This document shows, one piece after another, positions 33,083 to 42,987 of a stretch of DNA of 64,000 bases. This DNA is from Legionella rowbothamii (GTDB taxonomy: Bacteria; Pseudomonadota; Gammaproteobacteria; Legionellales; Legionellaceae): NCBI RefSeq assembly GCF_900639985.1, contig NZ_CAAAIM010000004.1, positions 124,001 through 188,000 on the forward strand. The letters are read 5' to 3'. A program made the translations under genes and the position numbers. Every line of letters starts with the position of its first letter. Within the stretch, counting starts at the first letter, position 1. The notes under the pieces were generated by a model that was given only the letters and a program-made list of their open reading frames with translations, ran no database searches and was not told the DNA's origin.

Positions 33083-36000
33083 ATGCCAAAACGAACTGAT
33101 ATTAAATCCATATTGATACTTGGTGCAGGGCCTATAGTTATTGGGCAAGCCTGTGAATTTGACTATTCTGGCACCCAAGCAGTCAGGGCGCTAAGAGAAG
33201 AGGGGTATCGAGTTATTCTGGTTAATTCTAACCCAGCAACGATTATGACGGATCCGGAGTTAGCCGATGCAACTTATATTGAGCCTGTCTCTTGGAAAGA
33301 AGTATCACGGATTATTGAAATTGAACGTCCTGATGCCTTATTGCCTACGATGGGAGGGCAAACGGCGCTAAACTGTGCTCTTGATCTGGTTCGTGAAGGT
33401 GTTTTGGCAAAATACTCCGTAGAAATGATAGGGGCTACTCGAGAGGCGATTGATAAAGCGGAGGATCGCGAAAAGTTCCGGCAATTAATGATTAAAATTG
33501 GTTTGGAAATGCCGCGATCAGCTATTGCGCACTCCATGGAAGAGGCCTTTCAGGTTCAAGCACAATTAGGTTATCCCGCGATTATTCGTCCTTCATTTAC
33601 CATGGGCGGAAGCGGTGGTGGTATTGCCTACAATCGTGAAGAATTCGAAGAGATTTGTACGCGTGGTTTGGAACTGTCACCCACCCATGAATTGCTCATT
33701 GATGAGTCTGTATTGGGGTGGAAAGAATATGAAATGGAAGTGGTGCGTGACAAAAATGATAATTGCATTATTGTCTGTACCATTGAAAATCTTGATCCTA
33801 TGGGGGTGCATACCGGGGACTCCATTACGGTGGCGCCAGCCCAAACCTTAACGGATAAAGAATATCAACGCATGCGTGATGCCGCAATTAAAGTTTTGCG
33901 AGCAGTTGGTGTTGATACTGGTGGTTCAAACGTTCAGTTTGCGGTTAATCCTGAAGATGGGCGTATACTCGTAGTTGAAATGAACCCTCGGGTTTCACGA
34001 AGTTCAGCCCTGGCTTCTAAAGCGACTGGTTTCCCGATTGCGAAGATTGCTGCAAAATTGGCGGTTGGTTACACGCTTGATGAATTGAAGAATGAAATTA
34101 CTGGCGGTAAGACTCCAGCTTCATTTGAGCCGAGCATTGATTATGTGGTTACTAAAGTGCCACGGTTTAACTTTGATAAATTCCCCCAAACTTCCGATAC
34201 TTTAACCACGCAAATGAAGTCGGTTGGTGAGGTAATGGCAATCGGGGCTAATTTTCAGGAATCTTTACAAAAAGCGATTCGTGGTTTGGAAACCGGACGT
34301 TGTGGTTTACACTCGTTATTTAAGAATGACGATTTAGCGGAATTAAGAGGCCATTTACGCGAACCGACACCCGATCGCTTATGGTATATAGCTGATGCAT
34401 TTCGTCACAATTTGTCGCTTGAAGAAATTCATATGGAGAGTCGGGTGGATCCATGGTTCTTGGCACAAATTGAGGAATTGGTACAGCTTGAACGTTCTAT
34501 CCTAGATAAGAAGGTTAATGAACTTGATAAAACGACGTTGAGACTATTAAAACGCCGAGGTTTTGCTGATGCCTATTTGGCACAATTACTAAGCTGTACT
34601 GAAGACGAAGTACGCGCTTGGCGTAAAGAACTTGGCGTGTTACCCGTTTATAAGCGCATCGACTCTTGTGCTGGTGAATTCCCTAGCGATACCGCATACA
34701 TGTATTCTTGCTATGAGAATAGTTGCGAAGCCCGTCCTGAGAATGATAAGAAAAAGATTATGATTCTTGGCGGTGGCCCTAACCGCATTGGTCAGGGAAT
34801 TGAATTTGACTACTGCTGTGTGCATGCGGCAATGGCATTAAGAGACGCTGGATGCCAAACCATTATGGTAAATTGTAATCCAGAAACTGTTTCTACAGAT
34901 TTCGATACGTCCGATCGCTTGTATTTCGAACCGGTAACGCTTGAAGATGTGCTTGCCATCGTGGATGTAGAAAAGCCAGATGGGGTAATAGTTCATTACG
35001 GTGGGCAAACTCCATTAAAATTGGCGCGTGCTTTAGAGGCAAATGGCGTGATCATTATTGGTACCTCACCCGATGCCATTGATCGGGCGGAAGACCGGGA
35101 TCGCTTCCAAAAATTAGTTACTGAATTACGTCTACATCAACCAGAAAATGGCACTGTACGTAGCGAGACGGAAGCCATCGCCTTAGCCAATAAAATTGGT
35201 TATCCCTTGGTTGTCAGACCTTCTTACGTTTTAGGTGGAAGGGCTATGGAAGTAGTATACCAAGAAGAAGATTTACGGCATTATTTATCCCATGCAGTGG
35301 CGGTGTCTAATGATTCACCAGTATTGCTGGATAGATTCTTAAATGATGCCATTGAAGTAGATATTGACGCAGTCTGTGATGGCAAGGATGTATTGATTGG
35401 TGCGGTCATGGAGCATATTGAACAAGCAGGAATTCATTCCGGTGATTCTGCCTGTACATTACCTCCTTTTAGTCTGAGTGTGGTGGTGCAACAAGATCTG
35501 ATGGAACAAATGCGTCAAATGGCGTTGAAATTAGGTGTGGTTGGTTTAATTAATGCACAATTTGCAATTCAAGCTGATGATATTTACGTCTTGGAAGTGA
35601 ATCCCCGTGCATCACGAACCGTTCCTTTTGTCTCCAAAGCGACGGGTTTACCTTTAGCGAAGATCGCCGCACGTTGTAAGTTAGGTATGAGTTTAAAAGA
35701 GCAGGGATTAAGCCAAAATCATCATATGCCGGCATTTTACTCTATTAAGCTGCCGGTTTTCCCCTTTATTAAGTTTGCCGGAGTCGATTCGATTCTTGGT
35801 CCTGAGATGAAGTCGACGGGAGAGGTAATGGGGATCGCGAGACGTTTTGGACAAGCCTTTGCCAAAGCACAATTAGGTGCTGGGTGTAATATCCTCAAAC
35901 GGCGACGTGCTTTTGTTTCAGTGCGTGACGCAGATAAGACTAGGGTGGGAGAGATTGCAAAACGCCTAATAGAATTAGGTTTTGAAATCATTGCCACCCG

Positions 36001-36286
36001 GGGTACGGCTTTAGCATTACAAGCGGCAGGAGTTGATTGTCGCAGGGTATTTAAAGTTGCTGAAGGACGTCCCCATGTATTGGATTTCATTAAAAATCAT
36101 GAGATCGATTTCATTGTAAATACTACTGAGGGTAAGCGAGCTATTGCAGATTCCTTTGCAATCAGACGCAATGCCTTGCAGCACAAGGTGAGTTATACGA
36201 CAACTCTTTCTGGTGCTGAAGCAGCATGTCTTGCGATGAAATATGAAGACCGAGAGACTGTAACTCGTTTACAGGATTTACATTAA
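33083..36286 (+). CDS. carB: Carbamoyl-phosphate synthase large subunit
   Basis: CarB makes carbamoyl phosphate from bicarbonate, ammonia (from glutamine via CarA) and two ATP, for arginine and pyrimidine synthesis. The 1067-residue protein has the complete two-fold ATP-grasp architecture: N-half [20 protein letters not shown] and [19 protein letters not shown]-half [13 protein letters not shown] and [18 protein letters not shown]. An MGS-like allosteric domain forms the last ~130 residues. Length is normal. The small subunit gene carA is not upstream; a decayed gene and a small ORF lie there instead. greA follows 131 bp downstream. Confidence 0.97.
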   Translation: MPKRTDIKSILILGAGPIVIGQACEFDYSGTQAVRALREEGYRVILVNSNPATIMTDPELADATYIEPVSWKEVSRIIEIERPDALLPTMGGQTALNCALDLVREGVLAKYSVEMIGATREAIDKAEDREKFRQLMIKIGLEMPRSAIAHSMEEAFQVQAQLGYPAIIRPSFTMGGSGGGIAYNREEFEEICTRGLELSPTHELLIDESVLGWKEYEMEVVRDKNDNCIIVCTIENLDPMGVHTGDSITVAPAQTLTDKEYQRMRDAAIKVLRAVGVDTGGSNVQFAVNPEDGRILVVEMNPRVSRSSALASKATGFPIAKIAAKLAVGYTLDELKNEITGGKTPASFEPSIDYVVTKVPRFNFDKFPQTSDTLTTQMKSVGEVMAIGANFQESLQKAIRGLETGRCGLHSLFKNDDLAELRGHLREPTPDRLWYIADAFRHNLSLEEIHMESRVDPWFLAQIEELVQLERSILDKKVNELDKTTLRLLKRRGFADAYLAQLLSCTEDEVRAWRKELGVLPVYKRIDSCAGEFPSDTAYMYSCYENSCEARPENDKKKIMILGGGPNRIGQGIEFDYCCVHAAMALRDAGCQTIMVNCNPETVSTDFDTSDRLYFEPVTLEDVLAIVDVEKPDGVIVHYGGQTPLKLARALEANGVIIIGTSPDAIDRAEDRDRFQKLVTELRLHQPENGTVRSETEAIALANKIGYPLVVRPSYVLGGRAMEVVYQEEDLRHYLSHAVAVSNDSPVLLDRFLNDAIEVDIDAVCDGKDVLIGAVMEHIEQAGIHSGDSACTLPPFSLSVVVQQDLMEQMRQMALKLGVVGLINAQFAIQADDIYVLEVNPRASRTVPFVSKATGLPLAKIAARCKLGMSLKEQGLSQNHHMPAFYSIKLPVFPFIKFAGVDSILGPEMKSTGEVMGIARRFGQAFAKAQLGAGCNILKRRRAFVSVRDADKTRVGEIAKRLIELGFEIIATRGTALALQAAGVDCRRVFKVAEGRPHVLDFIKNHEIDFIVNTTEGKRAIADSFAIRRNALQHKVSYTTTLSGAEAACLAMKYEDRETVTRLQDLH

Positions 36287-36417
36287 CTATTGATATCATT
36301 TGTTGGGGGACTATGGCTTCATTGTCCCTAAAAAATTTCTATTCTGGTCTAGGGGAGACAACCAGGATAGGGAGGCAAAGAGGTATCTTTACCAGGGAAT
36401 TACATTTAGAGGTTGAT

Positions 36418-36894
36418 ATGAATAAACATCCCATGACAATACAAGGTGCAGAAGCACTTAAAGAAGAACTACAACGTTTAAAATTTGTCGATAGGCCACG
36501 TATTGTAGAGTCAATTGCTACGGCGCGTGCGCATGGCGATTTAAAGGAAAATGCGGAGTATCATGCTGCACGCGAACAGCAAAGCTTTAATGAGGGCCGT
36601 ATTCAAGAATTGGAAGCGAAATTATCTAATGCACAAATTATTGATATTAGTAAATTAACGAATAACGGTAAGGTGGTATTTGGTTCAACAGTGACGGTTT
36701 GTCATGTAGCAACAGACGCGCATATCACATATCAGATCGTTGGTGAAGATGAGGCAGATATTAAACTGCATAAAATTTCATACAGTTCTCCAATTGGTCG
36801 AGCACTGATTGGGAAAGAGTTGGACGATGTCGTAACCGTCAATACACCAGGTGGCATGGTTGATTACGAAATCATTGAAGTACAGTATGTTTAA
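36418..36894 (+). CDS. greA: Transcription elongation factor GreA
   Basis: GreA rescues backtracked RNA polymerase by stimulating transcript cleavage. The 158-residue protein has the N-terminal coiled-coil with the tip acidic residues (the [20 protein letters not shown] signature, covering Asp and Glu used for cleavage) and the C-terminal FKBP-like domain ending in [18 protein letters not shown] 36418 has AGAGG 5 bases upstream; a longer frame from 36313 is not conserved. The carB-greA order is common in gammaproteobacteria. Confidence 0.96.
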   Translation: MNKHPMTIQGAEALKEELQRLKFVDRPRIVESIATARAHGDLKENAEYHAAREQQSFNEGRIQELEAKLSNAQIIDISKLTNNGKVVFGSTVTVCHVATDAHITYQIVGEDEADIKLHKISYSSPIGRALIGKELDDVVTVNTPGGMVDYEIIEVQYV

Positions 36895-36959
36895 ACCATC
36901 CTACCTAGTTTTTTGTAGTTTACAAACATTTATATCCCCATGTAATTAAAACATCCCTG

Positions 36960-36983
36960 AGGTTGGGTTTTACAACCCAACCT
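36960..36983. repeat. Short palindrome after greA
   Basis: AGGTTGGGTT-TTAC-AACCCAACCT is a perfect 10-bp hairpin, preceded by AAAACATCCCT. It resembles the half motif GTTGGG/CCCAAC of the longer dispersed repeats and may act as a transcript end although no T-run follows. Confidence 0.5.
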
Positions 36984-37171
36984 ATTATTGCACGTGCTAC
37001 TTATCCTATTGAAAAGCTCAAGTAGTAGGAGTATTTGCTGCATATTCTTACTTAGTTGATCTTATTAAAAAAGGGAAATTAAAGAAATAAAGATAAGGGT
37101 GAAGACGTTTCTGGTATTATTTTTTGTTTTTGATTAAAATGGTTGTTTTTTGAACTCTTGGGAATCAGATA

Positions 37172-37771
37172 ATGGCTCAACAATGCTATGTGGTTTTAAC
37201 GGGGGGGCTTGCTTTTCATTTTAGGAGCATTGAACTCCAGACAATTAGTGTAAAAGACCTAACAAACTTAATATTTTCGCAGACAACTGAGCCTACGTTT
37301 GTATACGAGTCACACGATGAGAATAAAGCAAATGAAGAGCTTATACGTGAGGATGCCTACTTGCCAGTTAAAAGCGCGAACCTTAATGTCAAATTTACAC
37401 TCCATTGTAGTAAAGAAGCATTTATAGAAAAGCAAAAAAAATATCAGCAACAAAAAAATCTCTCCGCAGAGCATCAAGAATTATTACCTATAGATAGCAA
37501 AATAAGTGTACTGAGGCAGGAAACTCACAATGGACGATTAGTTATAGGAGTTGTTGAAATTATCAATACTGAGTTAAATATCTTAGTTCAAAAAGCCAAT
37601 GGTACTCTCATAAATAAGCACTTTTCTGTTCATAAAGCATATAGTCCCCGCATGTTTTCTGAAAATTTGGCTGATATTTCAATCGTTTTTGGAGGGAGCT
37701 CTCAATATGGGTTTACTGACGACGAACAACATGAACTTCAAGGTAGTTGCAAAGTGTGCGTAATAGCCTAA
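37172..37771 (+). CDS. Unknown protein ending in a CaaX motif (CVIA), candidate Dot/Icm effector
   Basis: The 199-residue product resembles no family I recognise. Its last residues are GSCKVCVIA: Cys196-Val-Ile-Ala is a textbook CaaX prenylation motif, and Cys193 just before it could accept palmitate. Bacteria do not prenylate proteins, but Legionella effectors such as AnkB use host farnesyltransferase through such a tail. The preceding DDEQHE patch fits the acidic C-terminal pattern seen in many Dot/Icm substrates. The middle is charged and Gln/Lys rich (KQKKYQQQKN). GGGA lies about 10 bases before the ATG. It is alone between greA and a convergent Tim44-domain gene. Effector status is inference. 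Confidence 0.7.
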   Translation: MAQQCYVVLTGGLAFHFRSIELQTISVKDLTNLIFSQTTEPTFVYESHDENKANEELIREDAYLPVKSANLNVKFTLHCSKEAFIEKQKKYQQQKNLSAEHQELLPIDSKISVLRQETHNGRLVIGVVEIINTELNILVQKANGTLINKHFSVHKAYSPRMFSENLADISIVFGGSSQYGFTDDEQHELQGSCKVCVIA

Positions 37772-37789
37772 TGAATAAACATACAGTAT

Positions 37790-37817
37790 GTATCCCGTAT
37801 TAGCTAATACGGGATAC
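37790..37817. repeat. Perfect 28-bp palindrome, family 2
   Basis: GTATCCCGTATTAG followed by CTAATACGGGATAC. It lies between two convergent genes. Related TACGGGCTAC palindromes are at 44070-44102 and 59216-59249. Confidence 0.65.
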
Positions 37818-37824
37818 AATAGCT

Positions 37825-38655
37825 TTAAGCTTGAAAATCGTTTTGCTGAATACCACCAACAACCCAGGCGCCATTGCCATCAAATTGGCGGAAATGCCAG
37901 ATTTCATCCAATTGCGTAATGGGTTCATCATTTTCTTTAATTGAACCAGTAAAGTGTACGCTAGCCATATAGGAATTAGTTTGTCTGGAGATATCTAATA
38001 ATTCTGCCTCTAAAGCAATTACTTCTGTTTTGTTGGGCTCGTTGCCACGCTCGTCCAATTGCATTTTAATTTCAGCAAATACTTCGGGAGCGGTAAATTC
38101 TCTTAAATCTTGAGTATTCTTTTCATCATAAGCCGCTTGTAGGCGATTAAAGGTTACTTTAGCTTCGCGCAAAAAGCTTGCTGGTGAAAAGCCGACTGGA
38201 ACGTCTGCCGCACAGCTACTACTGCTGGGAGTAGAATTGTTAAAGGCTTGAGTAAAATTGTTAAACGGACTTTGTTGCTGGTTAAATGCGCGGTTTTGCT
38301 GCCCAGTTTGCATTCCCGGCTGCATGCGTCTGCGGAAAAAGTTAACCGCAAAAAAGATGACTGCACCAACGATTAACCAAGTTAGGATGCCGGTGCCGAA
38401 TCCATGCCCCATAAACAGACTTGTTAACAAACCGCCAATTAATAAACCACCTAAGAGCCCACCCCATTTGCTGGTGTTGTTCGTACGTTGTCCCAATGGT
38501 GTTGCCTTTTGTGCTTTATTAGGGGAGTACATACTGCTTTGTGAGCGTTGTACGCCAAAACTTCTGCCACCTCCAAAACGCTTGGCTGCTGCTTCATTAA
38601 CTAACAGACCAAAGCTTAGGATGGTGATAAGTAAACATGAAATGAGAGTACGCAT
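37825..38655 (-). CDS. Tim44-like domain membrane protein
   Basis: The 276-residue precursor has an N-terminal signal/anchor (MRTLISCLLITILSFGLLVNEAAA). A glycine- and serine-rich linker follows, then a strongly hydrophobic region (about 65-105: GGLLGGLLIGGLLTSLFMG, LTWLIVGAVIFFAVNFF). The C-terminal Tim44/MBA1-like domain begins near ASFLREAKVTFNRLQAAYDEKN and ends with IWHFRQFDGNGAWVVGGIQQ. Such bacterial proteins are widespread and their function is not clear. ATG 38655 is preferred over 38703 because the signal peptide starts there, and GAAAGG lies upstream of it. Confidence 0.82.
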   Translation of the reverse strand: MRTLISCLLITILSFGLLVNEAAAKRFGGGRSFGVQRSQSSMYSPNKAQKATPLGQRTNNTSKWGGLLGGLLIGGLLTSLFMGHGFGTGILTWLIVGAVIFFAVNFFRRRMQPGMQTGQQNRAFNQQQSPFNNFTQAFNNSTPSSSSCAADVPVGFSPASFLREAKVTFNRLQAAYDEKNTQDLREFTAPEVFAEIKMQLDERGNEPNKTEVIALEAELLDISRQTNSYMASVHFTGSIKENDEPITQLDEIWHFRQFDGNGAWVVGGIQQNDFQA

Positions 38656-39354
38656 AGTATCTGACCTTTCTTTAAATAGGGAGTATAAGTATATATGAAC
38701 CAAGGCTATTTTTCCCCTTTGTGGTCAAAAAACAAACTATAATTAATCAAGTAATTATTGAACTTTATCTTTTAAGGTCAATATTGAGACAAATTTCTTG
38801 AACATGCATTATTTATAGCCTTTATCTTCGATTGCTAAAGTAAAATTAATTACAACCTGGAGAGGCTTTATAGGATCTAATGAGTCGTATTGAACTGGAA
38901 ATCGAACATTGCCAAAAAGAAAAGATAGGATATTCCAAGATGACATCGCTCTAAGTATAAAATTAGGTGTTAAATGCTACTAAGAAATATCTGTGAATAA
39001 AATATAGATATTGATATTTTAAATGCTTATAAACTTCAATATCCTAAGTGGAAATCAAATACAGAGGCTCTAGGTGAGAAGGCTTTCACGTTGAAGGAAA
39101 AGGAGTTCATTTGGAGTCACTTATAGTAGGTAGTAAATATTAAATAACCTTATAGAGTACACTGTGTTCCGGCAAGGTAACGTCTCTCGCAAATAATTTA
39201 CATCATATCAACATAATGTGGTCATCATTGTTCCATTAAGGCTTTATTTGGTACAGTTCGAGGTTTAGTGAAGATTCCTAATGTTCTCTTAATGTTTCAT
39301 TGTTATAATCTCTGAAAATTTAGTCCAATATCATTCGTGTTGTGGAGAGTAATT
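38656..39354. other. Long intergenic region with possible gene remnants
   Basis: About 700 bp with no confident gene. It should hold the promoter of the Tim44-domain gene (minus strand) and of the gene at 39355 (plus strand). A 24-codon frame at 38880-38954 (ATG with AGGA upstream, MSRIELEIEHCQ...) and a 41-codon open stretch at 39001-39126 (ending KEKEFIWSHL) have protein-like composition and could be pieces of one decayed gene. Evidence is weak. Confidence 0.3.
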
Positions 39355-39954
39355 ATGCCTGGTTTTTTTAAACGTCCTGATCCTGATAAGAATTTTTTCT
39401 ATAATTATTTCGATCATCTAAATGCTTTAAGCAAGCAGTCTGCTGACCTTTATGTAGAATTTAAGGAGTTGAAAACAGCAGATGCACAGATTGATTTTTT
39501 TGAGAAAGAGTTAAGTAAGCGTAACCTTATTTTGAATCCTCTACGTGATGCTCATGATTATATGGATGAAATTATGGGAGCTACCATTTTACCTGCATCC
39601 GGAATGCTTACCGCAGTTGGTGCCCTCATTGCTGCTGCATGGGAAGGGGTTCAAGCTTTAGCTATTCATTGGGGACTTGCTAATAACGATAGAGAGAAGC
39701 ATGCAGATACGGCTCTTGAGTATTTTGTAACCGCAGCAGCAGTATTCACCCTTTCGGCTATGTCTTTTGTTAAGTCATGGATTAGCTTGGTAAGCCGTCC
39801 TATTGCTACGGTAGAACAAGGTTTCGCCAAACAAGATACACCTCGTTTCTATAATGAAGATAAAGAGCCTGTGGTTGAGGCTGGTCGACAAGTTATGAAT
39901 AATGTTATTGATGGTGCTGCAAGCGTTTTAAATAGGTTTTCTTCTCAGTTTTAG
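39355..39954 (+). CDS. Unknown protein with two hydrophobic segments
   Basis: The 199-residue product starts at ATG 39355 with GGAGAG about 7 bases upstream. It has a charged N-terminal third (FKRPDPDKNFFYNYFDHLNA). Two hydrophobic stretches follow, near 80-108 (ILPASGMLTAVGALIAAAWEG) and 125-148 (FVTAAAVFTLSAMSFVKSW), and then a soluble tail. No signal peptide is visible, so if membrane-inserted it is by these internal helices. I do not recognise it. Its place beside icmF and near the CVIA protein makes a secreted substrate conceivable, which is only a guess. Confidence 0.65.
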   Translation: MPGFFKRPDPDKNFFYNYFDHLNALSKQSADLYVEFKELKTADAQIDFFEKELSKRNLILNPLRDAHDYMDEIMGATILPASGMLTAVGALIAAAWEGVQALAIHWGLANNDREKHADTALEYFVTAAAVFTLSAMSFVKSWISLVSRPIATVEQGFAKQDTPRFYNEDKEPVVEAGRQVMNNVIDGAASVLNRFSSQF

Positions 39955-39972
39955 CTAAAATAATGTAACATG

Positions 39973-39997
39973 TAGGCTGGGCTGTTAAGCCCAGCAC
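39973..39997. repeat. Short GCTGGGCT/AGCCCAGC palindrome
   Basis: GCTGGGCT-GTTA-AGCCCAGC lies between the convergent unknown gene and icmF and is followed by CTCTTACT. It is near a second ACATCCCTAA copy (40011). It may end transcription in either direction. Confidence 0.45.
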
Positions 39998-40065
39998 TCT
40001 TACTATTCAAACATCCCTAATTGTTTACGCTGTGGTAAATTTTTAAAATTAAATAAAAATTACCT

Positions 40066-42987
40066 TCAAACAATAGCCTCATTTAACACAAAGCCATTTA
40101 AAATTCCCGGAGTAAACGGGTTTACCTGATTATTTGTTTTTAATAAATACCGCCCTGAATTACTATTCACTTCAAAAAGAATTTGCAAACTGGAGCTGTC
40201 TTGCTCATCAATTAACACATTTACTTTTTCCAGAAGCTTAAATAAGGCCCAATTACCTTGTTCAGCCAACTCATAGTGATTGCCATCAATAGAATCTAAT
40301 GCGAGTTTGACATTCGGTTGAGGCCAGATAAAACGAATATGCGATTCGCTGCTTTGATTGTCTGAGATTTGGGTATTCCCAATTTCAAGAACTAGGCTTG
40401 CTATGACCGGATCCAGATTTATTTTTTGCAGGCTGAAGTCGATGCGACTCTCATTACCGCCATTTGGGAAAAACATATTCGTAATTATATTAGCCCGCAT
40501 AAGCGCATCTAGTGTCTCCGTAGCGATCGGTAGGACCGAGTCATTAACTGCCTTAGGTTTCCACTCTGCGGTAGCGGTGTCTAGGAACGGTTTAACAAAT
40601 TGTTCCGTAAAGGAGTTTAATGAACCATTAGTTGCGAAAAAGTGGTTAAAATCAGCAATCGCAATTTCTTCGGATTGATTCGCATCCAAAGGATAGCGTC
40701 TGGCAATTCGATTTTGGAATTCCTGATAAATCGTTTGTTGCCATTGTTGATTAATGTATTGACGGCTGTCTTTGAGCAAGAGCCCCCAGGTTTCACCGGC
40801 TAATTGCTTCGCCCAATTACTTAAGGGTTCCGGCAATTGCCGTCCCTGATTAAAGAGTAAGCTGACTGGATCCGAAGCGGTATCACTCATAAAACGGGAT
40901 TTAGTAATATTAAATGCCGTTTTTCCACCGTCATTAATCATCGACAGAGTTGAAATGAAACGATCCAACTCTTCTATTTTTATGCTTAATTCTTTAGTAC
41001 CTGAGAGGCTCATTAAATTTAAATCAGTAAACTGGCTAGCAATGGCCTGGTTAAACAAGGATGATTCGTTACTTAAATCTGCCTTGGTTTCTTGTTGTAA
41101 TAAGCCAACTAACGTCGTGATGGCATGAGATTGTTCTAAACGTTTAGCCACCTGACGACCTTCTTGATAATTCTGATAATGTGCTGGTTGTGAGCGGCGC
41201 ATAAAAGTTTGCCACCAGGTTACATAATCATAGCAATAAGCTTGAGTGAGCATATTAGGCAGATCGGCAATGTCCTGACGAGCAAGTACCCAGTTTTCTT
41301 TTTGCAGGTTTTGGTTAATTTCGGGGATTTTCTTTATTATCTCGTTAAAACCAGCCCGGGTGTAATACACCGGTAACTCATCGGTAGCTAGAATAAATCC
41401 ATCTGTGATAATTTTTTGTCGGGTGCTAGGAAACGATTCTTTGGCAATGGAGTAATAAAGGTAGCTGCTTGGCAATGCATTTAAATAGTTTCGTGCATCG
41501 CTGATTACTTGCGATTTAATTAACATTCCTTTGGGTGGTTTACTTAAAGATTGTTTGAGCAATGCCAGTTGTTTTTGCAATTCCGCTGCGGGCAAATTAC
41601 GCCATTGGGCACTAAACCAATCGTGAATCTGTGGTGCAGAAAAATGTTCGGGCTGTCCTAACATCAGATACACTTTAAGGGCATTATAACGCGCAATAGG
41701 AGTATTGCCTGGGCTATTAATTACGGTTTCCAATTCTGCTGTGATTGCGGGTAAAAACTCACCTTGTAAGCGATGCTGAGTATTAGTGTGCAAATTCGAT
41801 TTTAATTGGTGTACCGTGGGCAAAGATAAAGAGTTACTGGAAACATGAGCTAGTTTTTTAGCTGCATTTGACAGGTGATATAGTGCTTGTTTGCTCTTAT
41901 CTTTTTGGCTAATTAAGGCGTCATAAGCAAGCAACTCTTTACTTGCTGCATCGAGTAAGTGCACTGCCTTATAATGATGGTAACTTAAAATACATAAGGC
42001 AATTCCGGCAATGCCGGCAGTAAGTGCAACCAAAGGTTTTTGTGAAAATTTTCGTGTTTGTGGAACTTGACTGCATTGTTCCTGTATAGATTTTAAAGCC
42101 CCTTCAACAAAATAGGCTCTAAAATTAGTCGCTTGCGGGAAAGTATCTTGCACCACCAATGCATATTCATGTTGGATTTTCTTATTTAAGCGGTCAATAC
42201 TGACCCCACTTTGTTCCGCACTGGTAAAATAGATCGAGTGCAGTTGAAATAATTTTGGCGAAATTCCTTGAAGCAGGGAATGGATAGGGGGGCGTAAGCC
42301 TGCCATTTGAATAGGGAATTCACGAATTAAGCTTCGTCTCATTGTTGAGCGAGCAGGATGCATTTTGGGGATTACTTGTTGCCCTAAAGTTTCGAGTAGC
42401 TGATTAAATTGTGAGGTAAAGGTTTCTATTTTTTTGTGTAGCTCGTTCACGCAATCTAATGAAAAGCCGAGTGGCTTTAGTAACTCAGAAGCATGATTCG
42501 ATTGATAAAACTCAGTAAAACCAGCCAAGGTATCCATTTTAGTGAAAATCAATGCTAATTCCACGGGATAACCTAGGTTAACGCCCCAGCGCTCCAGTAA
42601 TTGTAAATGAGCTTTTCTTTTCTCGCCAAATTGATTACGGTCACTAATAAGTAAATCTTCAACATCAATACACAGCACTACCCCGGTGATTTTAAGATAA
42701 CTACTGCAACGATTGAGTTGTTTTAATGTATTTTGCAATAAGGTTTTACTATTGGTAAACCAGCCTTCACCAAGTTCGACAATAATGCCGTGTGGATTAA
42801 AATAAACTTTGGCATGTTCTTCACTGAAGACAGGCATTTCTTCCATATTGCTTTGCTTTAATAAAGAAGATTTACCTTGAGCATGTTTTCCTGTGATTAC
42901 GATAAACGACAATTGGTTGATTTGTGGTTTTAATCGCGCGAGAGTTTTTTTTATTGCATCACATAATGCATGTAAAGAGTTGTCCAT
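40066..42987 (-). CDS. icmF: Dot/Icm type IVB secretion protein IcmF
   Basis: IcmF is an inner-membrane protein that, with DotU, stabilises the Dot/Icm machine and its polar localisation; it is homologous to TssM of type VI secretion. The 973-residue protein has an N-terminal nucleotide-binding domain with Walker A GKHAQGKS (33-40). A transmembrane segment follows (about 320-335, ALTAGIAGIALCILSY), then a long periplasmic region. The length matches the Legionella protein. The start shares TAATG with the dotU stop, so translation is coupled. No other dot/icm genes or type VI genes are adjacent. Confidence 0.93.
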   Translation of the reverse strand: MDNSLHALCDAIKKTLARLKPQINQLSFIVITGKHAQGKSSLLKQSNMEEMPVFSEEHAKVYFNPHGIIVELGEGWFTNSKTLLQNTLKQLNRCSSYLKITGVVLCIDVEDLLISDRNQFGEKRKAHLQLLERWGVNLGYPVELALIFTKMDTLAGFTEFYQSNHASELLKPLGFSLDCVNELHKKIETFTSQFNQLLETLGQQVIPKMHPARSTMRRSLIREFPIQMAGLRPPIHSLLQGISPKLFQLHSIYFTSAEQSGVSIDRLNKKIQHEYALVVQDTFPQATNFRAYFVEGALKSIQEQCSQVPQTRKFSQKPLVALTAGIAGIALCILSYHHYKAVHLLDAASKELLAYDALISQKDKSKQALYHLSNAAKKLAHVSSNSLSLPTVHQLKSNLHTNTQHRLQGEFLPAITAELETVINSPGNTPIARYNALKVYLMLGQPEHFSAPQIHDWFSAQWRNLPAAELQKQLALLKQSLSKPPKGMLIKSQVISDARNYLNALPSSYLYYSIAKESFPSTRQKIITDGFILATDELPVYYTRAGFNEIIKKIPEINQNLQKENWVLARQDIADLPNMLTQAYCYDYVTWWQTFMRRSQPAHYQNYQEGRQVAKRLEQSHAITTLVGLLQQETKADLSNESSLFNQAIASQFTDLNLMSLSGTKELSIKIEELDRFISTLSMINDGGKTAFNITKSRFMSDTASDPVSLLFNQGRQLPEPLSNWAKQLAGETWGLLLKDSRQYINQQWQQTIYQEFQNRIARRYPLDANQSEEIAIADFNHFFATNGSLNSFTEQFVKPFLDTATAEWKPKAVNDSVLPIATETLDALMRANIITNMFFPNGGNESRIDFSLQKINLDPVIASLVLEIGNTQISDNQSSESHIRFIWPQPNVKLALDSIDGNHYELAEQGNWALFKLLEKVNVLIDEQDSSSLQILFEVNSNSGRYLLKTNNQVNPFTPGILNGFVLNEAIV

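Noticed and set aside
35737..36090. 117-codon minus-strand frame inside carB
   Set aside because: It is a shadow of the conserved carB frame with low-complexity Arg/Ser/Ala composition.
37060..37171. PmrA- or CpxR-type effector promoter box before the CVIA protein
   Set aside because: Stretches such as CTTATTAAA and GGAAATTAAAGAAAT only loosely match the published boxes, so they were not annotated.
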